A DNA stretch of 64,000 nucleotides from Methylocella silvestris (GCF_002891535.1 NZ_PDZR01000019.1:1-64000); one strand, 5' to 3'; positions 39,701-47,346 are shown, numbered from the stretch's first letter. Numbers and translations: made by a program. The notes: generated by a model not told the origin, from the sequence alone.

Positions 39701-40238
39701 TGAGCTCGGCGCAAAGCAAATTGCGGCGGCGCTTGCGAGCGAATTGAGGGGCGGCAATTTACAAGCGGGCGACAGAGCTTTCGACATCGCCATCGCCTCC
39801 GGCGTGGTGACTCTTGCCTCAAAGCCGCCGCAACCCGATCAGGCCGGGCTAACCGCCGCCTTCGATCTGCGTCGCGCTTTGTTGACGCAACGCTTGACGC
39901 TCGTCGATCCGACGCCGCCGAAGGGATGGAGCGGCGCGCCGCCGCAGATCGTGGCGACGCTCAAGGAACTCTCTGGCGCTCCTTCGGTCGAAATCGACGC
40001 GGCCGCGCTAGCCAATGCGTTGGCGAACCGGGCGATCCAGCGCGAGATCGCGCGGATCGAGGCCTATGAATTCGACATCCACGAACGGGCGTTCTTCTAT
40101 CAGCGGCTGCTGTCCGAGCGCCGCCGGCAGGCCGAGCGTGACAAGGCGGCGGCCGAAGCATCTGCGGCGCCAAAGCCTGCAGAGGCGGCGGCGCCTAATC
40201 CCAATTATTCGCCCGCTTCGGGCGAAAGCGCCGACTGA
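36762..40238 (+). CDS. AsmA-family protein
   Basis: A 1158-residue member of the AsmA/TamB-like group. It starts with a single membrane span (about residues 6-27, VFAVGVILVLTAALVGPYLV), followed by the AsmA N-terminal signature DWSAERGLIQSRLSAAIGRQ and FVVGDISVKGPDG. The large periplasmic part is beta-rich. The C-terminal AsmA_2 segment has GSGKAALADLVIPRIDP. Related proteins form a bridge for phospholipid transfer to the outer membrane; that function here is by family. The TTG start is assumed because it gives the anchor helix. Its last 34 bases overlap the convergent RHH gene. Confidence 0.88.
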   Translation: MRDSLTVFAVGVILVLTAALVGPYLVDWSAERGLIQSRLSAAIGRQTEIAGPIDLKLLPTPYFVVGDISVKGPDGPASWRASARKMRLEIAFAPLLRGEVEFVEAAIENPRLEVTLGPDGTPPLTLKDSPLARNVRFQRIKATGGSLLIDDPTRNRRFELAGLDLEAEAGSLYGPFKGHGSAPLADGRFSFQFLTGAAEAGEMKLKLSAEARSRGALSFDGSLVFRSEAQKLAGALRLQSADPSLRILSLLTLTPQRATFDEIEATLGEEPRTTTGKGAAELDFSAAPRASLTLSSEQIDLDLLFDGRPAAALTAFSPPPCPLVVSYKAKALSWGGAGFADIAADIVFGKQPEAPGPTAGAWLRLEARGPKSSRLYIDGAARFGAAPEFDGKFSAAAEDAGWLKPWFGRAFGAQAAAPWPMDGGFGDIPFSAIDLSAATRVTSQKIELRDLDLTLDGAHLSGKLSYWPRLAAKPARIDADLSTRSLDLAALVNNAGGAPARALGDLDGSLTFEADAVRFGAFAPPGALGLSINKTGDRIELDQLTFEGPDGAIAAASGLLSSQSARINAVLSAPRGFGITAALAKIAPGAATNALLSRADALTPIDLKLFAEAAQRQSAFGLKTLTAKGSIGGATIDATIDGDPDKGEELSLSAVLDARDSLPLMRLAGLAATATDNPGRAHIELKARGAPREATQAAVISAALGPARLSFDGRIGADLFDPSARGAISFTAPDAAPFLRAAGLVFPDFAAKTPAAVSGDLMLTAGEAKLESLKANIAGPSFAGSLAYDAKAQPRLSGELAADRLPAAALFALVLGPPEPAKGGALWSSLAFAPPAFDLPTARIALTAREAPLGAPLAPGAGLGKNLKATLVTSQGRLDLEDFTLDLAGGQASGDLKLRRSGAEASLAMRLDLKNVALDLASARGRIDASIEAAGSGRSADGLAGALAGSGKAALADLVIPRIDPRALPRIIAKFDADGHELGAKQIAAALASELRGGNLQAGDRAFDIAIASGVVTLASKPPQPDQAGLTAAFDLRRALLTQRLTLVDPTPPKGWSGAPPQIVATLKELSGAPSVEIDAAALANALANRAIQREIARIEAYEFDIHERAFFYQRLLSERRRQAERDKAAAEASAAPKPAEAAAPNPNYSPASGESAD

Positions 40239-40465
40239 AGAATATAAACGCGGATTGCGGAAGACAGATTGGCGTTGCCGCGCGCGGCGTCGATCTCCGC
40301 GACGCAGGCGGCAAGCGAGGAGCCGCGTTCAGCGGCGATTCGCTTCAAACGCTCCCAGAAAGCGCGTTCGAGCGAAATGCTTGTTCGATGCCCGGCGATG
40401 GTCAAGGAATGTTTGACGTTGGAGCGCAGATCGTGCGGCCCCTCATCGAGCGGAGCGGCGCTCAT
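40205..40465 (-). CDS. Ribbon-helix-helix protein (RHH_4 type)
   Basis: An 86-residue protein with core NVKHSLTIAGHRTSISLERAF and ERLKRIAAERGSSLAACVAEID (read in parts), matching the RHH_4 family. It may bind DNA, but no target is known. It is the third gene after SspB and DUF4169, its start overlapping the DUF4169 stop by 4 bases; this trio is conserved in alphaproteobacteria. The 3' end overlaps that of the AsmA gene. Confidence 0.88.
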   Translation of the reverse strand: MSAAPLDEGPHDLRSNVKHSLTIAGHRTSISLERAFWERLKRIAAERGSSLAACVAEIDAARGNANLSSAIRVYILQSALSPEAGE

Positions 40466-40746
40466 CGCACGGCGGCGTCATCCGCCGAAACCGTCCCCTG
40501 GGCCCCGATCGATTGGCTGCACACCACCGTGCTCGAATCTACGCCATCGGATCGGATCGGCTCGACCGGAAGATGCTCAAGAAGATGCCCGTCGAGCCGC
40601 AGTTTCGCCTGGGCGCGCAGCCTTTCGGCGGCGCTCCGCACCGTCTTGGCGAGCCCTGCCCTGACGCGCGCATGCTCTGAGGCCTCAGCGGCGACCTCTC
40701 GCGCGCGTCTCTTCCGGAAAAGTCGCAGATTGACGATATTGGGCAT
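40462..40746 (-). CDS. DUF4169 family protein
   Basis: A 94-residue protein. The N-terminal MPNIVNLRLFRKRRAREVAA and the following charged helix fit DUF4169, a short basic family of unknown function that usually lies beside sspB. The C-terminal third (RSDGVDSSTVVCSQS onward) does not resemble the family, so this copy is longer than usual (60-70 residues). Its ATG overlaps the SspB stop by one base. Confidence 0.78.
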   Translation of the reverse strand: MPNIVNLRLFRKRRAREVAAEASEHARVRAGLAKTVRSAAERLRAQAKLRLDGHLLEHLPVEPIRSDGVDSSTVVCSQSIGAQGTVSADDAAVR

Positions 40747-41288
40747 CAGGTTTTCTTACGGAATTTATCGATCGAAACGATCTTGTCTTCGGCTGGGGAG
40801 CTGACGTTCATATCTTTCACGCCCTTTTCATCGGACTTGGCGCTTTGCAGAGACGCCTTCTCTGGCGGCGAAACCGTTGAAACATCTCCCTCGACGGGCG
40901 ATCCGGCGTCATTGGCGCTCGTCTCTACCGCCTCATCCAGCTTGAACTCGAGATCGAAGCCTGCGGCGGGGTCGGAGAATCGGGTAATGGCGTCAAAAGG
41001 CACGAGCAGCATCTCGGGAACGTTCTTGAACGAAAGCCCGACTTCGAATGCGTGCTCCGACACAGACAGATCCCAGAATTGATGCTGCAGGATAATCGTC
41101 ATCTCCTCGGGATAGAGTTCTCGCATACGCGCGGAGAGCCGCACGCCGCGCCCGCTGGTGCGGAAGGTGATGTAGAAATGATGCTCGCCGACCAGTCCTT
41201 CGCGCGCCATATCGGCGAGCACTTTGCGGACGACTCCGCGCAGCGCCTCCTGCACAAGAATATCATACCGGATCAGATCAGCGGCCAT
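40746..41288 (-). CDS. sspB: SspB-family ClpXP adaptor
   Basis: SspB-alpha delivers ssrA-tagged proteins to ClpXP. The 180-residue protein has MAADLIRYDILVQEALRGVV, GEHHFYITFRT, GVRLSARMRELYPEEMTIILQHQFWDL (read in parts) and FKNVPEMLLVPFDAITRFSDP, the tag-binding core. A Ser/Asp-rich linker (about 120-165) follows. The tail KIVSIDKFRKK resembles a ClpX-docking peptide. It lies next to the tmRNA gene whose product makes its substrates. Confidence 0.94.
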   Translation of the reverse strand: MAADLIRYDILVQEALRGVVRKVLADMAREGLVGEHHFYITFRTSGRGVRLSARMRELYPEEMTIILQHQFWDLSVSEHAFEVGLSFKNVPEMLLVPFDAITRFSDPAAGFDLEFKLDEAVETSANDAGSPVEGDVSTVSPPEKASLQSAKSDEKGVKDMNVSSPAEDKIVSIDKFRKKT

Positions 41289-41329
41289 CGAACCCCCGGC
41301 ATGATATCTTTTATCCTGAAAATTTTGGA

Positions 41330-41372
41330 TTGAATCGATTCAAACTCGCGCATTTGCTCGATTCCGAGAGTC
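41330..41372 (-). promoter_or_regulatory. Cluster of four GANTC (CcrM) sites upstream of sspB
   Basis: GAATC (41332), GATTC (41337), GATTC (41360) and GAGTC (41368) fall within 41 bases. The first two lie inside the perfect palindrome TTGAATCGATTCAA. GANTC is the methylation site of the alphaproteobacterial cell-cycle methylase CcrM. The cluster is 44-84 bases upstream of the sspB start. Confidence 0.55.
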
Positions 41373-41378
41373 AGAAAA

Positions 41379-41412
41379 AGGAAGCGCTTCCGAAAAGCGT
41401 GCAGCTTTTCGG
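41379..41412. repeat. REP-like intergenic palindrome
   Basis: GGAAGCGCTTCC (12-base perfect palindrome) runs into CCGAAAAGC-GTGCA-GCTTTTCGG (9-bp stem, 5-base loop). The composition resembles common short intergenic palindromes of Hyphomicrobiales. On the minus strand it is followed by TTTTTCTG, so it may act as an extra terminator after tmRNA. Confidence 0.55.
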
Positions 41413-41464
41413 CGCCATGCTCCAGTGACGAACGCAAACGTGAGCATCTGCCTTAAACAAAAAC

Positions 41465-41506
41465 GGGACAAAAGGAAAGTGGAGGCTTCTGTTGCCAGGC
41501 GCCTCC
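41465..41506 (-). terminator. Probable tmRNA terminator
   Basis: On the minus strand GGAGGC and GCCTCC, 14 bases apart, are followed by ACTTTCCTTTT. This fits an intrinsic terminator at the 3' end of the coding piece of tmRNA. The hairpin may instead be part of the mature RNA. Confidence 0.5.
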
Positions 41507-41801
41507 GAGCCCCGCCTTGAAGTGCTACCCCCAAGGACTTGATTTCGGTGCTAACGCCGCATTACGCGGCGACGGCGACCGGAGCATAGTTGTCATTGGC
41601 AACTATAAGAATAGCCCGATAACGGTGGTACAATGCCGGGCAAAAGACAGTCCTTTACACTCCCTGTCGAACCTGTTTCGCCCCCGCCGAAGCCCGCCGC
41701 AGAATCAAGGCAGACGGGCTTGGGTGGAGGCGCCGGGTACCGCCCCCGGGTCCAAAGAGCTTATTTCGACGTCGTTTATCGCCATAGCCGCTTGAGGCGG
41801 C
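41481..41801 (-). ncRNA. ssrA: Two-piece, circularly permuted tmRNA (alphaproteobacterial type)
   Basis: Rescues stalled ribosomes. On the minus strand the acceptor piece comes first: a T-arm-like segment and acceptor 3' strand CGCCTCC with discriminator A (41725). An excised spacer of about 38 bases follows, with GCCCG/CGGGC arms. The coding piece begins GGGGGCGAAACAGG (41685), whose first seven bases pair with CGCCTCC with a G-U at pair 3, as in all tmRNAs. The tag frame (41600-41562, ending TAA) encodes ANDNYAPVAVAA. CCA is not cleanly encoded. The outer ends are approximate. Confidence 0.95.
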
Positions 41802-41807
41802 AAATCG

Positions 41808-41835
41808 AATATAGAGCGAAACGCCCGATTTACAA
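41808..41835 (-). promoter_or_regulatory. Candidate tmRNA promoter
   Basis: On the minus strand TTGTAA (41830-41835), 16-base spacer, TATATT (41808-41813), ending a few bases before the first structured part of the tmRNA. Confidence 0.65.
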
Positions 41836-41985
41836 AGCCTTCGGCGAGGATGGCGCGTTTTCCGCAAAGGACGGGCTTTTCCCCGCTAAGCACCGAAGGC
41901 GCCCCTGCCGCCTCGCTTGATGCGCCCGGCGCCCCCGGTTAGATCGTCCTATCCGCCGGGCGAATCCGCGACAAAGGATCGAACC

Positions 41986-42795
41986 ATGCAGGCCTACCAC
42001 GATCTCCTCGACAGGATCCTGCGCGAAGGCGTCCGTAAACCCGACCGCACCGGCACCGGCACGCTTTCGGTATTCGGCCATCAGCTGCGCTTCGACCTCA
42101 GCGCCGGCTTTCCGCTGGTGACGACGAAGAAGCTGCACTGGAAATCGATCGTGCATGAGCTGATCTGGTTCCTGCGCGGCGATACCAATATCGGCTATCT
42201 GAAGGACAATGGCGTCGGCATCTGGGACGAATGGGCCAACGACAACGGCGATCTCGGCCCAGTGTACGGCCGGCAATGGCGCTCCTGGCAGGCGCCGGAC
42301 GGTCGCACGATCGATCAGATCGCCAATGTGATCGACCAGATCCAGCGCGATCCTTTTTCGCGCCGGCTCATCGTGTCGGCCTGGAATCCGGCGGACCTGC
42401 CGGCGATGGCGTTAGCGCCCTGCCATTGCCTGTTCCAGTTCAATGTGCGGGACGATTCCGCCGGAACGCGGCGGCTCGACCTGCAGCTCTACCAGCGCTC
42501 GGGCGACGCCTTCCTGGGCGCGCCCTTCAATATCGCCAGCTATGCGCTTCTGACCGAGCTCGTCGCCGCCGTCTGCGGCCTGGAGCCGGGCGATTTCGTG
42601 CACACTTTCGGCGACGCGCATCTCTATCTCAATCACATCGACCAGGCCAAGCTGCAGCTTTCGCGCGATCCCCGGCCGCTGCCCAGGCTGCGCATCAACG
42701 GAAACGTCAAATCGCTGTTCGATGTCCGTTTCGAGGATCTCCGGCTCGAGAATTACGATCCCCATCCGGCGATCAAGGCCCCTGTCGCGGTTTGA
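41986..42795 (+). CDS. thyA: Thymidylate synthase
   Basis: Makes dTMP from dUMP with methylene-tetrahydrofolate. The 269-residue protein has [33 protein letters not shown], catalytic Cys146 in [12 protein letters not shown] and the dUMP-binding [12 protein letters not shown]. The ATG giving [12 protein letters not shown] is chosen; an upstream start would read 23 non-conserved residues. It is followed in the same direction by folA, which regenerates its cofactor. Confidence 0.97.
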   Translation: MQAYHDLLDRILREGVRKPDRTGTGTLSVFGHQLRFDLSAGFPLVTTKKLHWKSIVHELIWFLRGDTNIGYLKDNGVGIWDEWANDNGDLGPVYGRQWRSWQAPDGRTIDQIANVIDQIQRDPFSRRLIVSAWNPADLPAMALAPCHCLFQFNVRDDSAGTRRLDLQLYQRSGDAFLGAPFNIASYALLTELVAAVCGLEPGDFVHTFGDAHLYLNHIDQAKLQLSRDPRPLPRLRINGNVKSLFDVRFEDLRLENYDPHPAIKAPVAV

Positions 42796-42875
42796 CGCGG
42801 ACGCGGCGTTTTCCGCCGGCGATGCGATGAGCTATAGGCTTGCCGCGACGGCTTCTTCCGCCGCGGACGAGGTCC

Positions 42876-43793
42876 ATGACGCTTTCAACATCAACGCAGA
42901 GCGATCGGCACGACTCAACGCCCATTCCCGGCGCTGGCGCTTCGGTAGCATCCGGCATCCTGTGGATGCTGCTGACGACGCTTCTGTTCGTCTGCCAGGA
43001 TTCGACCGCGCGCATTCTCGTCGCGCGCTATCCGGCGACGGAAGTTGCCTTCATGCGCTATTTCGTCCATTTCGCGCTTGTCGGCGCTTTTCTCGCCCTG
43101 CGCGCGCCGCGCTTGCTGCGGTCGCGCCGGCCCGTGCTTCAGCTCACGCGATCGAGCTTTCTGCTCGCCAATACGCTGTTTGGCATGATGGCCTTGAAGA
43201 TCATGCCGTTCCTCGATTTTTCCGCGGTGGTCTGGGTCGCGCCCGTGCTCGTGACTGCGCTCTCGATCGTCGTTCTCCACGAGAAAGTCTCGTTGACAGG
43301 CTGGATCAGCGTGTTCATCGGTCTCGCCGGCGTCTGGATCATCGTCGTCGGCGCCGGGTTCGACGTCTCGGCACTGATGATTCTGCCTTTGATGGCCGCG
43401 CTGACCAATGCGCTTTATCAGATCGCCACGCGTTTCTTGCGCACGGCCGACGCGCCGCTGACGACGCTGTTTTACACGGCGATCGCCGGAACCGCGTTTT
43501 GCGCGCTGTTCCTGCCCTTCTCCGCGGTGCGGCCGGCGCCCGCCGATCTTGCTTTGATGACGCTGCTTGGCGTCCTCGGCGTGGCCAGCCATTTTTGCAT
43601 AATTCGCGCCTTTGCCGCGGCGCCCGCCAATGTCATCGCCCCCTTCGGCTATACGGCGCTCCTCTGGGCGAGCCTGTTCAGCGTCGTGATTTTTGCGGAA
43701 ATTCCGACGCTGCGGACGATCATCGGCTCCTGCCTCATCGTCGGGGCGGGCCTTGCGATCTTCTTCGGCCCCCGCGCCAAACGGAGCGTCTGA
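42876..43793 (+). CDS. EamA/DMT-family transporter
   Basis: A 305-residue protein with about ten hydrophobic spans in two repeats of the EamA domain, beginning at GILWMLLTTLLFVCQD, with ALKIMPFLDFSAVVWVAPVL and GYTALLWASLFSVVIFAE typical of drug/metabolite exporters. Substrate unknown. ATG (MTLSTSTQSD) is used; a CTG or other upstream start would add about 12 residues. It is inserted between thyA and folA together with a GNAT gene. Confidence 0.88.
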   Translation: MTLSTSTQSDRHDSTPIPGAGASVASGILWMLLTTLLFVCQDSTARILVARYPATEVAFMRYFVHFALVGAFLALRAPRLLRSRRPVLQLTRSSFLLANTLFGMMALKIMPFLDFSAVVWVAPVLVTALSIVVLHEKVSLTGWISVFIGLAGVWIIVVGAGFDVSALMILPLMAALTNALYQIATRFLRTADAPLTTLFYTAIAGTAFCALFLPFSAVRPAPADLALMTLLGVLGVASHFCIIRAFAAAPANVIAPFGYTALLWASLFSVVIFAEIPTLRTIIGSCLIVGAGLAIFFGPRAKRSV

Positions 43794-43797
43794 CCTC

Positions 43798-44304
43798 ATG
43801 ACTGCTGAGAACGAACGCGCAAGAATCCGCCCCGCGAGAGCGGAGGACTGTGCACTGATTCTTTCCCTGGTCGCCGAGCTCGCCGACTATGAGCATCTCT
43901 CCGCCGAGATGCATGCCGGCGAGCAGGACATCTTCGCTGCGCTATTTGACGACACGCCGCGCGTTTTCGCCGCCGTCGCCGAATGGGATGGGGAAGCGGC
44001 CGGCTTCGCGCTCTGGTTCTACACTTTTTCAAGCTTTCGCGGCCGCCATGGCGTCTGGCTGGAAGATCTTTACGTGCGTCCCGCCTTTCGCGGCAAAGGC
44101 TGCGGCAAGGCGCTTCTCGCTCATGTCGCGCGGCTTTGCGTCGCGGAAAATCTCGGCCGTTTCGAATGGTCCGTGCTCGACTGGAACGAGCCGTCGATCC
44201 GTTTTTACAAATCCATGGGCGCTACAATCATGGATCAATGGCGCATCTGCCGCGTCGAGGAGGACGCGCTTTTGCGCCTCGGCGCCTGCATGCCAAAACC
44301 ATGA
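43798..44304 (+). CDS. GNAT N-acetyltransferase (diamine/spermidine-acetyltransferase-like)
   Basis: A 168-residue protein with ARIRPARAEDCALILSLVAEL, FALWFYTFSSFRGRHGVWLEDLYV (read in parts) and the acetyl-CoA loop RPAFRGKGCGKALL, then WSVLDWNEPSIRFYKSMGA. The pattern is close to eukaryotic-type SSAT. The true substrate (polyamine, amino acid or other) is not determined. Its stop overlaps the folA ATG (ATGA), coupling the two. Confidence 0.88.
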   Translation: MTAENERARIRPARAEDCALILSLVAELADYEHLSAEMHAGEQDIFAALFDDTPRVFAAVAEWDGEAAGFALWFYTFSSFRGRHGVWLEDLYVRPAFRGKGCGKALLAHVARLCVAENLGRFEWSVLDWNEPSIRFYKSMGATIMDQWRICRVEEDALLRLGACMPKP

Positions 44305-44825
44305 GCGCCGCTCTCGCCCTCGTCGCGGCGCTCGGCGAAAATGGCGTCATCGGCGTCGGCGATCGCCTGCCTTTCCGGCTGCCGAGCGACCTCAAGCGAT
44401 TCCGCGCGCTGACCTGGGGCAAGCCGCTTCTAATGGGGCGCAAGACATTCGTTTCGATCGGGCGCCCTTTGCCCGGGCGTGAGACGATCGTCGTGACCCG
44501 CGACAAAGGTTTTGCCGCGCCCGCGGGGGTGCATCTGGCTTTTAGCCCAGAAGACGCGCTGAGCCTTGCCATAACCCGCGCCGCGGCCATGGGCGCCGAT
44601 GAGATCATTCTTGCCGGCGGCGGCGAACTCTATGCCGCGCTGCTGCCCCGCGTCGCGCGCATGTATCTGACGCTCGTCGAGGCCTCGCCGCCGGGCGACG
44701 CTTTGTTTCCCGCCGTCGATTGGACCGACTGGATCGAGACGGAGCGGCTTCGCCCCGAGCCGCAAGCGGGCGACGAAGCGAAATTCGCCTTCGTCCGCTT
44801 CGAGCGGAAGCTTAAATTTACGTAA
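44301..44825 (+). CDS. folA: Dihydrofolate reductase
   Basis: Reduces dihydrofolate with NADPH, restoring the folate used by thymidylate synthase. The 174-residue protein has ALVAALGENGVIG, PFRLPSDLKRFRALT, LLMGRKTFVSIGRPLPGR and AGGGELYAALLP, the standard DHFR signatures. The catalytic acid is D in LPSDLK. Confidence 0.95.
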   Translation: MSAALALVAALGENGVIGVGDRLPFRLPSDLKRFRALTWGKPLLMGRKTFVSIGRPLPGRETIVVTRDKGFAAPAGVHLAFSPEDALSLAITRAAAMGADEIILAGGGELYAALLPRVARMYLTLVEASPPGDALFPAVDWTDWIETERLRPEPQAGDEAKFAFVRFERKLKFT

Positions 44826-44874
44826 TGAAGCGGCGTTCGCCTCGGCTCCAGCGCCGGGCGGCCGCCGTCCCGAT

Positions 44875-44903
44875 TTGTGCTGGCGCGGGCGCGCTCCTAT
44901 AAA
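44875..44903 (+). promoter_or_regulatory. Candidate promoter of hflK-hflC(-degP)
   Basis: TTGTGC and TATAAA are exactly 17 bases apart, 34 bases before the hflK ATG. The position suggests separate transcription from folA. Confidence 0.6.
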
Positions 44904-44936
44904 GGGCGGTCTTGAAATATGCACAAATGAGGTTTC

Positions 44937-46043
44937 ATGCCGTGGATCAGTGATGGCGGTGGCGGCGGTTCCTGGAAACCCAGCGGACCGTGGGGACAAA
45001 AACCAAGTTCCCCGCAGCAGCCGGATTTCGAGGATTTGCTGCGGCGCGGACAGGAGCGGATCAAAAGCTGGATGCCCGGCTCCGGCGGCGGCTTTGCCGG
45101 CGGGCGCGGCATTCTCGCCTTGGCGCTGATCGGCATTGGCGTCTGGCTCTTGTCCGGCTTCTATACGGTTGCCCCGAGTGAAGTCGGCCTCAACAAGATC
45201 TTCGGCCGATATACCGGCAAGACCGGGCCAGGCCTTAATTATAATCTGCCGTTTCCGATCGGCGAAGTCGAAAAGCTGCCCGTCACCACGCGCAGCACCA
45301 TCAATGTCGGCTTCACCTACCGGCCCGACATGCGCACCTCGGTCGATCTCCCGGAGGAGAGCCTGATGCTGACGGGCGACGAAAACATCGCCGACGTCAA
45401 ATTCGTCGTGATCTGGCAGATCGATCCGGTGCGGCCTGAGGATTACGCCTTCAACATCGCAAACCAAAAGGAAACGGTGAAGGCCGTCGCCGAGAGCGCG
45501 ATGCGCGAAGTCATCGGCCGCAGCCAGATCCAGCGCATTCTGACCGCCGAGCGGAAAGTCATCGAGCCCGCCGTGCAGGAGCTCATGCAGCGGATTTTGA
45601 ACCAATATAAAGCCGGCGTGCTCGTCCTGCAGGTGCAGTTGCAGTCGGTCGATCCGCCGGAGCAGGTCATTGCCGCCTTTCGCGACGTGACCGCCGCGCA
45701 GCAGGATCAAAACCGCATGCGCAACGAGGCCGAAGCCTACGCCAATCGCGTGGTGCCGGAGGCGCGCGGCAAGGCCGCGGCGACCATTCAGGAAGCCGAA
45801 GGCTACCGGCTGCAGACCGTCGCCGAGGCGACCGGCCAGGCGGCGCGATTCGACAAAATCTACGATGAATACAAAAAGGCGCCAGGGGTGACTCGCGAAC
45901 GCATGTATCTCGAGACCATGGAGCGCGTGTTTGGCGGCATGGATAAGGTCATCGTCGATCAGGACGGGGACCGCTCCGGCGTCGTCCCCTATTTGCCCCT
46001 GAGCGCGCTCACAGGCAAGGCGACCGAGGGAGCGCATAAATGA
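44937..46043 (+). CDS. hflK: FtsH protease modulator HflK
   Basis: A 368-residue SPFH/prohibitin-type membrane protein forming the HflKC cage around FtsH. A Gly/Pro-rich cytoplasmic N-terminus (1-55) precedes one span (58-76, ILALALIGIGVWLLSGFYTV). The SPFH domain contains GENIADVKFVV-like DENIADVKFVVIWQI and MREVIGRSQIQRIL. The coiled-coil carries AANRVVPEARGKAAATIQEAEGY (as YANRVVPEARGKAAA). Stop overlaps hflC by 4 bases. Confidence 0.96.
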   Translation: MPWISDGGGGGSWKPSGPWGQKPSSPQQPDFEDLLRRGQERIKSWMPGSGGGFAGGRGILALALIGIGVWLLSGFYTVAPSEVGLNKIFGRYTGKTGPGLNYNLPFPIGEVEKLPVTTRSTINVGFTYRPDMRTSVDLPEESLMLTGDENIADVKFVVIWQIDPVRPEDYAFNIANQKETVKAVAESAMREVIGRSQIQRILTAERKVIEPAVQELMQRILNQYKAGVLVLQVQLQSVDPPEQVIAAFRDVTAAQQDQNRMRNEAEAYANRVVPEARGKAAATIQEAEGYRLQTVAEATGQAARFDKIYDEYKKAPGVTRERMYLETMERVFGGMDKVIVDQDGDRSGVVPYLPLSALTGKATEGAHK

Positions 46044-46978
46044 AAAGCGTTTCCGCCCTCGCGATCATCGCCGCCGCCGTCATCCTGCTCGTCCTTGCGA
46101 CCGGCTCCCTCTTCACCGTGCAGCAGACGCAGCAGGCTCTGGTGCTGCGCTTTGGCGAGCCGGTCGCCGGCCGCGGCCTCGTGACCAAGCCGGGTCTGCA
46201 CTTCAAAATTCCGTTCATCGAGAACGTCGTTTACCTCGACAATCGCATCCTCGATCTTGAAGCGCCGAAGCAGGAGGTTCTCGCCTCCGACAATACGCGC
46301 ATCGAGGTCGATTCCTTCCTGCGCTACCGCATCGTCGATCCGCTGAAATTCTACCAGACGGTCGGCACCATCGAGCGCGCCAACAGCCAGCTCGGCTTCG
46401 TTCTGAATTCGGCGGTCCGCCGCGTACTCGGCGAAGCCAATCTTACCCAGATCGTGCGCGACGACCGCGCCAGTCTGATGGCGCGGATCAGGGATCAGGT
46501 CGAAGCCGAAGGCTCCCGGCTCGGCATCGTCGCGGTCGACGTCCGCATCCGCCGCGCCGATCTGCCAAGGCAGATTTCGGAGCGGGTTTACAGCCGGATG
46601 CAGACCGAGCGCGCCCGGGAGGCGGCGGAGTTCCGCGCGCAGGGCTCGGAGCAGGCGCAGAAGATCGTCGCCGGCGCCGACCGAAACGTCGTCGTGCTGA
46701 AGGGCGAGGCGCAGCGGCAGGCCGACCAGACGCGCGGTGAGGGCGACGCCGAACGCAACCGCATCTTCGCCGCATCCTTCGGCAAGGACCCGGACTTTTT
46801 CGCCTTCTTCCGCTCCATGCAGGCCTATGAGAACGGGCTGCAATCGAGCGATACGCGGATGGTCATCAGCCCGAAATCGGAGTTCTTCCGGTTCTTCGGC
46901 TCTCCATCGGGCGCACGGGCGGAGGCCCCCGCCCCTCTCGCCAAGGAGCCGGCGGCAGCGCCGGCCGCGAGCCCCTGA
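46040..46978 (+). CDS. hflC: FtsH protease modulator HflC
   Basis: A 312-residue SPFH protein, partner of HflK. The N-terminal span is about 5-27. It contains QTQQALVLRFGEPV, GLHFKIPFIENVVYLDNRIL (read in parts), FLRYRIVDPLKFYQ and YSRMQTERAREAAEFRAQG. The C-terminal ~25 residues are Ala/Pro-rich. Translationally coupled to hflK (ATGA). Confidence 0.96.
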   Translation: MKSVSALAIIAAAVILLVLATGSLFTVQQTQQALVLRFGEPVAGRGLVTKPGLHFKIPFIENVVYLDNRILDLEAPKQEVLASDNTRIEVDSFLRYRIVDPLKFYQTVGTIERANSQLGFVLNSAVRRVLGEANLTQIVRDDRASLMARIRDQVEAEGSRLGIVAVDVRIRRADLPRQISERVYSRMQTERAREAAEFRAQGSEQAQKIVAGADRNVVVLKGEAQRQADQTRGEGDAERNRIFAASFGKDPDFFAFFRSMQAYENGLQSSDTRMVISPKSEFFRFFGSPSGARAEAPAPLAKEPAAAPAASP

Positions 46979-47346
46979 ACCCCAACAATTTTGGACCAGA
47001 TCGGTCCAAAATCTCAAAAGCAATTGATCTTTGGCGCTGGAAGAACACCGCAGCGTTTTCTACAGGGTGTGGCGACCATTTGACGGCTTGAGCGGTCGCG
47101 ATGCTTTGTCCGCCGCGCCATGGCGCCCGTCGCAAGTTCAGCGTAAAGGCAGGACAAACCTGCAATATGCTGATCTTGCGGCTTGGGTACGGCTGTCGGG
47201 CTCCCTGCCTCACGAAGTTTTGCTGGATTTCGACGCCCCTTTCCGCTCCATTGCGTCAAACCGCGGATATACCGGGCATATTCGTCGACAGGACGACCGC
47301 TTCGCCCGGAACAGGCGCGCTGCATCACACGAAGGAGAAACCGCCC
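46979..47346 (+). other. hflC-degP intergenic region
   Basis: About 370 bases without a recognised gene. It begins with a perfect 9-bp inverted repeat at 46989-47011, TTTTGGACC/GGTCCAAAA with loop AGATC, which is symmetric and followed by a short A/T stretch. This could be a terminator or an operator. No clear promoter for degP was found. Confidence 0.5.

Noticed and set aside
41517..41920. Protein-coding frames of 92-95 residues over the tmRNA region
   Set aside because: The sequence folds as tmRNA with a clear tag frame on the minus strand; these frames have no protein pattern.
44430..46037. A 535-residue antisense frame over folA/hflK
   Set aside because: Covers two well-supported genes on the opposite strand and shows no recognisable domain.
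47101..47346. A longer N-terminus for the DegP protein
   Set aside because: The extra 82 residues lack conservation and would place the signal anchor deep inside the protein.
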